Positions 1 through 5,274 of a stretch of 7,292 nt of DNA are shown here, in pieces (the stretch's first letter is position 1; each line of letters starts with the position of its first letter). The DNA is from Candidatus Nitrosopelagicus sp. (GTDB lineage: Archaea > Thermoproteota > Nitrososphaeria > Nitrososphaerales > Nitrosopumilaceae). The translations under genes were made by a program, and so were the position numbers. Location of the stretch: the NCBI GenBank assembly GCA_018691945.1, contig JABHJJ010000023.1, positions 1 through 7,292 on the forward strand, given 5' to 3'. The notes under the pieces are model-generated. The model was not told the DNA's origin. It did no database searches and saw only the letters and a list, made by a program, of their open reading frames with translations.

Positions 1-101
1 ATTGCAAGATATTCTCTAATACCTTTATCTTTAATTTTTAAAACATCACAAGCATCGTTAACTTGTTTTGTTGCGTTAGCAAAAGGATCATGTTTTACCA
101 A
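1..101 (-). CDS. gdhA: Glu/Leu/Phe/Val dehydrogenase, N-terminal fragment (cut by window edge)
   Basis: Only the first 33 codons are present and the gene continues beyond base 1. Read on the minus strand from a TTG at 99-101 the protein begins MVKHDPFANATKQVNDACDV. The pattern of DPF-x-x-A-x-x-Q-V followed by a second helix and GIREYL matches the N-terminal oligomerisation segment of hexameric glutamate dehydrogenases, enzymes that interconvert glutamate and 2-oxoglutarate plus ammonium with NAD(P)H in the cytoplasm. No catalytic residue is visible here. TTG was chosen because an in-frame TGA lies eight codons upstream, no ATG lies between them, and a TATA-like box sits about 30 bases upstream, fitting a leaderless transcript. 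It is divergent from the SDR gene at 188. Family assignment rests on the short N-terminus, so a related amino-acid dehydrogenase remains possible. Confidence 0.7.
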   Translation of the reverse strand, partial: MVKHDPFANATKQVNDACDVLKIKDKGIREYLA

Positions 102-111
102 GATGAATATT

Positions 112-130
112 GTATAATTTCAAATTATAC
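112..130. promoter_or_regulatory. Perfect 19-base palindrome, candidate operator
   Basis: GTATAATTT and AAATTATAC are exact reverse complements, separated by a single C at 121. The element lies between the TATA-like box (130-137) and the TTG start (101) of the dehydrogenase, where a bound repressor would block transcription initiation. No regulator gene is visible in the window. The AT-rich composition makes some palindromes expected by chance, but 9-base perfect arms exactly at a promoter are uncommon. Confidence 0.5.
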
Positions 131-137
131 TTAAAAG
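130..137 (-). promoter_or_regulatory. TATA-like box of the dehydrogenase gene
   Basis: CTTTTAAG on the minus strand is centred about 32 bases before the TTG start, the spacing expected for an archaeal TATA box feeding a leaderless or near-leaderless mRNA. It is itself the core of a second imperfect palindrome (127-140, six-base arms ATACTT/AAGTAT) overlapping the end of the 112-130 palindrome. Confidence 0.5.
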
Positions 138-154
138 TATCTTTCAGAAATATC

Positions 155-165
155 AAATTTTTTAT
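155..165 (+). promoter_or_regulatory. TATA-like box of the epimerase-like gene
   Basis: AAATTTTTTAT is centred about 28 bases before the ATG at 188, consistent with leaderless transcription of that gene. It lies about 20-30 bases from the divergent dehydrogenase TATA box, so the two promoters sit back to back. Confidence 0.4.
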
Positions 166-187
166 CATCAAATGAAATAGGTAATTC

Positions 188-1066
188 ATGAAAGTTCTAG
201 TTACAGGAGCAGGAGGGTTCATAGGCTCCAAACTATGTAAGAAATTGATTTCAGAAGGTTACGAGGTTTATGGAATAATTCACAATAATCCATCCAAAGC
301 AGAAGGTATTCAAATTATTAATGCGGATTTAACAAAAAATGATTTTGTCATACCGGATGTTAAATTTGATGCTGTTTTCCATCTAGCAGCTGCCACACCG
401 CTAGTCAAAGACAAAAAGAAGCAAAAAAGAATCAATTATGATGGAACAGTAAATTTATTTGAAAAGATTAAAGACAAAACAAATTTTATTATTTATGCAT
501 CAGGATTGGGAGTTTTTGGCAATCCAAAAGGAATAGTTAATGAACAAAGTTTGATGCAACCAGATACTGATTTTGTTAAAATAAGATTGGAAGCACAAAG
601 ATTTCTTGAAGATTCATGCAAGAATAACAATATTGGGTTTTCAGTTTGTTATTTTGGAGATGTGTATGGGAATGCAAGTTGGTTTACAGAAATGATTGTT
701 AATAGATTAAAAAATGGAACGTTCAAGATTCCAGGAAAAGGAGATTATGACAAATGCTTCATACATGTTGACGATGCAGTAGGGATTTTATTATCTATTG
801 CAAAAAATAATTTGAAAGATCAATCCTACGTATGTGCAGATTCTACCTCAGTAACTTTCAAAGAATTTGTAGACTATACTGCAGATAAAATTGGTAAAAA
901 ACATCCAGGTGGAATTCCTATGTTTCTTGCAAAAGGAGTGTTAGGTAGCGACTTAGTAAAGTTACTAACAACACCTATGAAGATTTCAAATCAGAAAGTT
1001 TCAGAAATTTACAAATTTATTTATCCATCCTACAAAGAAGGGATCAATTCAATTCTTGAATCATAA
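188..1066 (+). CDS. NAD(P)-binding extended-SDR protein (sugar epimerase/dehydratase-like) with altered active site
   Basis: A 292-residue cytoplasmic Rossmann-fold protein of the NAD-dependent epimerase/dehydratase family. The dinucleotide-binding motif GAGGFIG is at residues 7-13, the family HLAA motif at 65-68, a conserved Ser at 105 in the YASGLGVFG strand, the GDVYG segment at 157-161 and the late FIHVDDA motif at 191-197. Length is normal for the family. The YxxxK catalytic pair should fall in the segment before LEAQRFLE but reads F129-V-K-I-R133, so Tyr is Phe and Lys is Arg. That argues against ordinary sugar epimerase or dehydratase chemistry and suggests an atypical SDR that binds the nucleotide but uses a different mechanism or acts non-catalytically. 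Its substrate cannot be read from sequence. The start follows a TATA-like box by about 28 bases and no Shine-Dalgarno site is visible. It is divergent from the dehydrogenase fragment and upstream of psmA, which has its own promoter. Confidence 0.85.
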   Translation: MKVLVTGAGGFIGSKLCKKLISEGYEVYGIIHNNPSKAEGIQIINADLTKNDFVIPDVKFDAVFHLAAATPLVKDKKKQKRINYDGTVNLFEKIKDKTNFIIYASGLGVFGNPKGIVNEQSLMQPDTDFVKIRLEAQRFLEDSCKNNNIGFSVCYFGDVYGNASWFTEMIVNRLKNGTFKIPGKGDYDKCFIHVDDAVGILLSIAKNNLKDQSYVCADSTSVTFKEFVDYTADKIGKKHPGGIPMFLAKGVLGSDLVKLLTTPMKISNQKVSEIYKFIYPSYKEGINSILES

Positions 1067-1094
1067 ATTAGGTTTAACATCAAAAAGAACTAAC

Positions 1095-1103
1095 CCTTAA
1101 ATT
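1095..1103 (+). promoter_or_regulatory. TATA-like box of psmA
   Basis: CCTTAAATT is centred about 29 bases before the ATG at 1128. The intervening sequence has no Shine-Dalgarno-like motif, so a leaderless psmA transcript is likely. Confidence 0.45.
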
Positions 1104-1127
1104 GACTCAGTAACTAAGTTTTTCATT

Positions 1128-1853
1128 ATGATGCCAAATCGTGGTTACGACATGACACCAACTATGTATTCACCTGATGGAAGAATCTATCAAGTAGAAT
1201 ATGCACTAGAGACAGTCAAACGTGGCACATTAGCAATAGGAATAATGACAAAAGATGGCATAGTTTTAGCTGTTGAAGAAAAAACAAGAGCATTACAAGT
1301 AGAAGGAATTACACAGAAAATTTTTCAAGTTGATGATCATATAGGAGTTGCAGCTGCAGGGTATATCCCAGATGCAAGAGTTCAGGTAGACAATGCAAGA
1401 TATTTTTCTCAAAGTAACAAATTAACTTATGATGAACCAGTAGACATTGAAACAGTCGCAAAACATTTAGCAGATCAAAATCATCAATTTACACAATATT
1501 CAGGTGTTAGACCATTTGGTGTTGCGTTAATTATTGCGGGAATAGACAGAAAAGGAGTCAATGTTTACGTCATCGATCCTAGTGGGACTTACAATTCTTA
1601 TTCTGCAATAGCAATAGGAACTGGCTCAGATGAAGTAAATGAGTTCCTTGAAAAGAACTACAAAGAAGGACTATCAATTGATGAAGCAGCATCATTAGCA
1701 ATCGCTGCAATCAATCTCAAAAGTGAAGAAAAGTCAGGTGTAGAACACATAAAGATGTCAAAGATATTGTCAGAAGGAAAAATCATAGAAAAAATTTCTC
1801 CTGAAGACCTAAAGAGACTTGACGAGGCTGCAAAAGGCAAATTTGTTAAATAA
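1128..1853 (+). CDS. psmA: 20S proteasome alpha subunit
   Basis: A 241-residue archaeal proteasome alpha subunit, the protein that forms the outer seven-membered rings of the 20S barrel and gates entry of substrates unfolded by AAA+ ATPases. The signature SPDGRIYQVEYALETVKRG is at residues 15-33. The N-terminal gate segment with Tyr7-Asp8 corresponds to Tyr8-Asp9 of the Thermoplasma subunit. Lys64 aligns with the pocket lysine (Thermoplasma Lys66) that receives the HbYX tail of regulatory ATPases. The central QYTQYGGVRP-type motif appears as FTQYSGVRPFG at residues 124-134, followed by the conserved DPSGTY and AIGTGS stretches. The C-terminus, ending in the helix LKRLDEAAKGKFVK, is complete. 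Two ATGs are adjacent, at 1128 and 1131; the first is used here and the difference is one Met. No beta subunit or ATPase gene lies nearby, which is common because archaeal proteasome genes are often dispersed. Confidence 0.97.
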   Translation: MMPNRGYDMTPTMYSPDGRIYQVEYALETVKRGTLAIGIMTKDGIVLAVEEKTRALQVEGITQKIFQVDDHIGVAAAGYIPDARVQVDNARYFSQSNKLTYDEPVDIETVAKHLADQNHQFTQYSGVRPFGVALIIAGIDRKGVNVYVIDPSGTYNSYSAIAIGTGSDEVNEFLEKNYKEGLSIDEAASLAIAAINLKSEEKSGVEHIKMSKILSEGKIIEKISPEDLKRLDEAAKGKFVK

Positions 1854-1875
1854 AATAAAATTTCTAAGAATTGAA

Positions 1876-1884
1876 TTATTAAAG
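1876..1884 (+). promoter_or_regulatory. TATA-like box of the methyltransferase-MFS pair
   Basis: TTATTAAAG is centred about 24 bases before the ATG at 1904. This indicates that the methyltransferase and the overlapping transporter start from their own promoter and need not be co-transcribed with psmA. Confidence 0.4.
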
Positions 1885-1903
1885 TAAGGATTTTGATTCA
1901 GAT

Positions 1904-2593
1904 ATGGGTTTAGGAAGTTATTGGGGAGAAGTGATAGATGTACTTCGTGAAATTATACCAGTATATGATAAAGTGAATTCATTCATTTCATTAGGAAAAG
2001 ATGTTGAACATAGAAACAGAGCAATTAAAGGTAGAGTGAATAAAGGAGATAGAATTCTTGATGCAGGTTCAGGATTTGGAAACATGTCAAAAACTGCAGC
2101 AAAAATTGTAGATAATGATTTGAAGATAATTCTTTATGATCCACTCGTACCAATGCTAAAAAATACGGATAGGTTGTTTGATGAAAAAATTGATTCAGCT
2201 TGTGGCGTGTTTGAACATGTTCCATTTCAAGATAAAGAGTTTGATGCAGTGTTGTCAGGATATTCATTACGTGATGCAATCAGTCTAAAGACTGCAATTT
2301 CTGAAATGCATCGAGTTCTAAAAGAAGATGGTAAGTGGGTAATAGTTGATTTGGGAAAACCAGACGAGGCATTTTTTAGATTTGGCGTGACATTTTATCT
2401 TAGAATGATTTTGCCAATAATAGCACTAATAGCAGGAGGTAGGCTTGGATTGAAGTTTGGTACACTTTATGGAACATACAAGCTTTGGCCACAAAATAAA
2501 AAACTAGAATCCATGTTACTTGAAAAATTTTCAAGAGTGGAATTTGAAAAAGATCTTATGGGCGGAGCCATTATGGTTGCTGCATACAAATGA
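1904..2593 (+). CDS. UbiE/MenG-type SAM-dependent methyltransferase
   Basis: A 229-residue class I methyltransferase. The N-terminal segment YDKVNSFISLGKDVEHRNRA (residues 21-40) is the family signature of UbiE/COQ5/MenG enzymes, which C-methylate the quinone ring. SAM-binding motif I is LDAGSGFGN at 52-60, the acidic end of strand 2 is YDP at 78-80, and the later motifs VPFQDKEFDAV (106-116) and SGYSLRDA (118-125) correspond to the UbiE segments LPFxDxSFDAV and FGLRN. These are followed by HRVLKEDGKWVIVDLGKP (137-154). A hydrophobic stretch at about 164-176 could bring the enzyme to the membrane. Ammonia-oxidising archaea contain menaquinones, so demethylmenaquinone methylation is the most economical role, but this is inference; another prenylated quinol or lipid could be the substrate. 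The stop codon overlaps the downstream transporter start (ATGA), implying translational coupling. Confidence 0.85.
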   Translation: MGLGSYWGEVIDVLREIIPVYDKVNSFISLGKDVEHRNRAIKGRVNKGDRILDAGSGFGNMSKTAAKIVDNDLKIILYDPLVPMLKNTDRLFDEKIDSACGVFEHVPFQDKEFDAVLSGYSLRDAISLKTAISEMHRVLKEDGKWVIVDLGKPDEAFFRFGVTFYLRMILPIIALIAGGRLGLKFGTLYGTYKLWPQNKKLESMLLEKFSRVEFEKDLMGGAIMVAAYK

Positions 2594-3747
2594 ATAATAG
2601 ATTACTTCTAGTCTACATAACCGGCATTCTAATTGGAATTTCATACGGACTTCAAGGTCCACTGTTACCAGTTTTTGCAAAAAATGTAATTGGTGCATCG
2701 TATGCAGATCTTGGAGCCATAGGTTTTGCCAATTTCATTCCATACATGTTCTTTCCATTATTTGTTGGGATTTTACTAAATCGTTTCAACAATGCACATT
2801 TACTTTCATTAGGAATTGGAATAAATTCAGTATCAGTATATCTACTTTCAATTTCACAATCTGTTCCAGAAATTATGGGATATCGAGTTCTTACAGGAAT
2901 TGCTCATGCATTTTTCTGGCCACCATGTGAAGCAATTATTTCAAATGTGAGTAAAGGAAAAACTCGCGTCAGAAATATTGCAACATTTACTGGATTTTTT
3001 ACAACGGGATTCATGATAGGCCCACTCATTGGATCAATAGTTTTAGAAAATTTTGATGAAAGTTATAGATTCATCTTTGAGATTGCAACTTACGTACTAG
3101 TGGCATCAATTGTTTCAGCAATTGGGCTATCAAGAAATAGACCAATTGTGAATCATGATAAATTTTCATTTTCTTCGATCAAGGAAATAATAAAATTTCC
3201 ACACGTAATTATGATGCTGATTTACTGTACTGCATCATTTGGAATAATTCTAAGCATCTATCCAGCATTTCTAAACGATAGAGCGATGACTCCAGTCAAT
3301 ATTGAGATACTATTTTTCATCTTTGGACTGTCCAGAATTCTAACTCTCATAATGGCGAGTAAACTTGCTAAGAATACAAGTCTGACATTGATTTTGGCAA
3401 CTTTTTCTATAGCAGCTGGATTAGGATTATCATTCTTTGTAGAAAGTATGATTGAGTTTGCAATTGCAATGACATTATTAGGATTTGGATTCAGTATTTT
3501 CTTCCCACTAACATTAGAAATTGTTCTGAGCAAAACAAGAAAAGAAATTTCAGGTACAATGATTGGAGCATATGAAACCATATTTGGGATAGGATGGGCC
3601 AGCGGGCCAATAATCGCAGGAGTGATATCTTACTTCTTTGGAAATGAAACACCATATTTGATATTCTTTGTAATAGGAATTGGGGTTGCAATACTTTCAA
3701 TATCAAAGAGAAAATTGCTTGAGCCTAATAGAAATACAAATCTTTAA
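2590..3747 (+). CDS. Major facilitator superfamily (MFS) transporter
   Basis: A 385-residue integral membrane protein with about 12 predicted hydrophobic helices (roughly residues 5-24, 40-62, 70-90, 95-117, 130-150, 160-180, 204-225, 236-256, 264-284, 290-312, 325-347 and 355-372). The layout is two six-helix halves joined by a polar loop near 181-203, which is the MFS arrangement. The 2-3 loop FVGILLNRFNN (58-68) is a degenerate MFS motif A. Arg99 in helix 4 (GYRVLTGIAHAF) matches the conserved helix-4 arginine of proton-coupled MFS members, and TTGFMIGPLIG (138-148) resembles the motif C of exporters. Substrate and direction cannot be assigned; the motif C-like helix 5 leans toward efflux. 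The ATG lies inside the upstream methyltransferase stop (ATGA), so the two are coupled and probably functionally linked. Confidence 0.9.
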   Translation: MNNRLLLVYITGILIGISYGLQGPLLPVFAKNVIGASYADLGAIGFANFIPYMFFPLFVGILLNRFNNAHLLSLGIGINSVSVYLLSISQSVPEIMGYRVLTGIAHAFFWPPCEAIISNVSKGKTRVRNIATFTGFFTTGFMIGPLIGSIVLENFDESYRFIFEIATYVLVASIVSAIGLSRNRPIVNHDKFSFSSIKEIIKFPHVIMMLIYCTASFGIILSIYPAFLNDRAMTPVNIEILFFIFGLSRILTLIMASKLAKNTSLTLILATFSIAAGLGLSFFVESMIEFAIAMTLLGFGFSIFFPLTLEIVLSKTRKEISGTMIGAYETIFGIGWASGPIIAGVISYFFGNETPYLIFFVIGIGVAILSISKRKLLEPNRNTNL

Positions 3748-3755
3748 TTTTAAAA
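3743..3755 (+). promoter_or_regulatory. TATA-like box of tatA
   Basis: TTTAATTTTAAAA overlaps the end of the MFS gene and is centred about 23 bases before the ATG at 3772. It would give tatA its own short-leader or leaderless transcript, although read-through from the MFS gene, only 24 bases upstream, is also possible. Confidence 0.4.
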
Positions 3756-3771
3756 CAGAACAACGACAAAC

Positions 3772-4140
3772 ATGGAATATTTCCTAAACATTATGGGAAG
3801 CGAGTGGATGATAATTATTTTTGCTGCGTTAATTTTGTTATTTGGAACTAACAAACTTCCTGAGGCAGGAAAAAAAATTGGGAAAATGGTAGGCGAATAT
3901 AACAAGGCAAAAACAGAAATGCAAAATCAGATTAATGACATGGCAAAAACAGAACCTGATAATCCTACAATTGATGGACCAGTACAGACAGAGAGACAGA
4001 AATTAGAAAAAATGGCACAGACATTGAGAATAAATATAGAAAATAAATCAGATGTTGAATTAAAAAATGCAATTGATGCAAAGTTTGGATCTCAAGAAAG
4101 TAGTTCAAAAAATATTACTGATAATAAATTTAAAAATTAA
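3772..4140 (+). CDS. tatA: Sec-independent (Tat) translocase subunit TatA/E family
   Basis: A 122-residue single-span membrane protein of the twin-arginine translocation system, which exports folded, often cofactor-containing proteins. A short N-terminus with Glu11 precedes the transmembrane helix at about residues 12-23. The diagnostic Phe24-Gly25 hinge follows, then the amphipathic helix NKLPEAGKKIGKMVGEYNKA (27-46), which matches the TatA pattern FGxxKLPExxxxxGxxxxxFK. From about 50 onward the tail is polar, charged and probably disordered, with a second helical region near 75-105. It is somewhat longer than a minimal TatA, so a TatB-like function cannot be excluded, but archaea usually have TatA and TatC only. 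No tatC is in the window. Its stop codon overlaps the stop of the convergent DNA methyltransferase gene. Confidence 0.92.
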   Translation: MEYFLNIMGSEWMIIIFAALILLFGTNKLPEAGKKIGKMVGEYNKAKTEMQNQINDMAKTEPDNPTIDGPVQTERQKLEKMAQTLRINIENKSDVELKNAIDAKFGSQESSSKNITDNKFKN

Positions 4141-4928
4141 TTCTTTTCATTTAACCGATAAACATTTTTCTTCAATCGTTTTTGTGCAAAATTATAATAT
4201 TCTTTAACGATTTCAAATCCACAGAAACGCCTATCCAACATTTTTCCAACTACTGCAACTTGTCCAGATCCAAGAAATGGATCAAATACAATATCATTTT
4301 TTTTACTAGAATACATCAGTATTTTTTTAATTATTTCAGCAGGAAGTTTTGTTGGTGTTTTATCCTCGCCAGTCCAATATTCGCGCTTAATTTCCCATAC
4401 ATCCTCTTTATCCCTATAATGTAAGCTGTGACCATCTTCAGTTTTTTCGTTTTTTCCATACCTAGAAAAAGGATAAAATTTTCTTTTTTTGGGATTTTTG
4501 CAGACATAAAGACAATGATAATGAGAAGTTACAAATTTATTTTTTGTAACAACACCAAATTGATATTTCCAAATTATATGATTAACCACAGTTAAACCGA
4601 CATTATCAATTGCAATCAATATATCCTTAAGATTATTCCAACCAGAAAAAATGTACATACTCCCAGATTCTTTCAGTATACGATTAGCTTCAGAGATCCA
4701 ATCATAACTGAATTGATAGTAATTTTCAGGTAAGATTTCATTGTATCCTTCTATAACACGAGAACTTTTTCTATTGTAATTTGCTTTTTTTGCTTTAAAA
4801 TTAATGGCAAATGGAGGATCAGTAATTATTAGATCGATTTTATTTTTATCAATCAATTTCATTCCCTCAAGACAATTTTTATTATAAATTTTATCAAAAA
4901 CAATTTTTCGCATTAAATAATTCTCCAT
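4137..4928 (-). CDS. Beta-class DNA methyltransferase (N6-adenine/N4-cytosine), orphan
   Basis: A 263-residue DNA amino-methyltransferase. The catalytic motif IV is TDPPF at residues 36-40, close to the N-terminus, and the SAM-binding motif I is FDPFLGSG at 215-222 near the C-terminus. Motif IV before motif I, with the target-recognition region between them (roughly 120-200), is the beta-class order seen in M.HinfI and CcrM relatives. DPP(Y/F) rather than SPPY favours N6-adenine, though this is not decisive. NKNCLEGMKLI (17-27) is also typical of the family. No endonuclease, specificity subunit or methyl-directed nuclease is adjacent, so it looks solitary. Start choice is uncertain: the ATG at 4928 gives the longest form, but the TATA-like box is only about 14 bases from it and about 29 bases from the second ATG at 4913 (Met6), which fits leaderless initiation better. 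By eye it is richer in A/T and in Lys/Asn/Ile than flanking genes, which hints at transfer. Confidence 0.92.
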   Translation of the reverse strand: MENYLMRKIVFDKIYNKNCLEGMKLIDKNKIDLIITDPPFAINFKAKKANYNRKSSRVIEGYNEILPENYYQFSYDWISEANRILKESGSMYIFSGWNNLKDILIAIDNVGLTVVNHIIWKYQFGVVTKNKFVTSHYHCLYVCKNPKKRKFYPFSRYGKNEKTEDGHSLHYRDKEDVWEIKREYWTGEDKTPTKLPAEIIKKILMYSSKKNDIVFDPFLGSGQVAVVGKMLDRRFCGFEIVKEYYNFAQKRLKKNVYRLNEKN

Positions 4929-4936
4929 ACATGATT

Positions 4937-4947
4937 ACTTAAAATTT
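4937..4947 (-). promoter_or_regulatory. TATA-like box of the DNA methyltransferase
   Basis: AAATTTTAAGT on the minus strand is centred about 29 bases before the internal ATG at 4913 but only about 14 bases before the ATG at 4928. If it is the true TATA box, the protein starts at Met6 of the longest reading frame. Confidence 0.4.
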
Positions 4948-4950
4948 GAG

Positions 4951-4983
4951 TAAAAAGAAAAGATGTAATGTTTTATCATTACA
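4951..4983 (-). terminator. Stem-loop plus T-rich tract after the small basic gene
   Basis: TGTAATG (4964-4970) and CATTACA (4977-4983) form a perfect seven-base inverted repeat with a six-base loop. On the minus strand it begins one base after the stop of the small gene and is followed by TCTTTTCTTTTTA (4951-4963). The arrangement resembles an intrinsic terminator and would separate the small gene from the methyltransferase promoter. The stem is AT-rich and weak. Archaeal termination depends mainly on the T tract, so the hairpin may be incidental. Confidence 0.4.
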
Positions 4984-4984
4984 G

Positions 4985-5179
4985 TTAACGATAAGGGATC
5001 TTTGCCTTTTTTTTATTCACATCTGCTAATTCTTCTTTGAGGTGTTTTTTGAGAAGATTCTCATGCTCTTTTTTATGCTTCCAAAATGCATTAAGACATG
5101 CTTGTCTAGTTTTTGCACGATTTAGAGCAGTTGTGAATTTTTTGTGACTTTTAGCCACATCAGATGTATAACCTGCCAT
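4985..5179 (-). CDS. Small, highly basic helical protein of unknown function
   Basis: A 64-residue protein that I do not recognise. It contains about 14 Lys, 3 Arg and 4 His against 6 acidic residues, so it is strongly basic. Apart from the termini it reads as one or two amphipathic helices (roughly residues 6-30 and 30-57), with a Pro only at 62. There is no signal peptide, transmembrane segment or Cys-pair zinc motif (a single Cys at 28). Evidence that it is a real gene: a TATA-like box about 22 bases before its ATG, a stem-loop with T-rich tract right after its stop, a clean fit between two genes, and no larger frame opposite. The charge suggests nucleic-acid or ribosome contact, but that is speculation. 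It is divergent from the SDR gene at 5275. Confidence 0.7.
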   Translation of the reverse strand: MAGYTSDVAKSHKKFTTALNRAKTRQACLNAFWKHKKEHENLLKKHLKEELADVNKKKAKIPYR

Positions 5180-5195
5180 AATGCGAATTAAGACA

Positions 5196-5206
5196 CATTA
5201 TACATA
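5196..5206 (-). promoter_or_regulatory. TATA-like box of the small basic gene
   Basis: TATGTATAATG on the minus strand is centred about 22 bases before the ATG at 5179. This is slightly short of the usual spacing but compatible with a leaderless start. Confidence 0.35.
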
Positions 5207-5234
5207 ACCTTTTTTGTTTTTTTAAGATGGTGTC

Positions 5235-5245
5235 AAATAATAAAA
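5235..5245 (+). promoter_or_regulatory. TATA-like box of the classical SDR gene
   Basis: AAATAATAAAA is centred about 35 bases before the ATG at 5275, which would allow a leader of a few bases. A weak AAGGG sits at 5267-5271, too close and too short to be a convincing Shine-Dalgarno site. Confidence 0.3.
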
Positions 5246-5274
5246 CTATTAGATGACTATATGAGACAAGGGCT

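Noticed and set aside
1658..1840. Minus-strand reading frame of 60 codons
   Set aside because: It lies entirely inside psmA on the opposite strand. The product is a Ser/Phe/Ile-rich shadow with no motif, and psmA is unambiguous.
2025..2279. Minus-strand reading frame of 84 codons
   Set aside because: It is opposite the core SAM-binding region of the methyltransferase. The His/Leu/Gln-rich composition is typical of an antisense shadow.
3258..3706. Two overlapping minus-strand frames
   Set aside because: Both are antisense to the second half of the MFS transporter; their hydrophobicity simply mirrors the transmembrane helices.
4182..4424. Plus-strand reading frame of 80 codons
   Set aside because: It is antisense to the C-terminal, motif I-bearing part of the DNA methyltransferase and has no motif or promoter.
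4137..5179. A possible restriction-modification or defence module formed by the methyltransferase and the small basic gene
   Set aside because: The 64-residue protein has no nuclease or toxin motif and the two genes appear to be separate units, with a stem-loop and a promoter between them. The evidence does not support a module.
5207..5224. T-rich tract resembling a plus-strand terminator
   Set aside because: It lies between two divergent promoters with no plus-strand gene ending upstream, so it is more likely just AT-rich promoter DNA.
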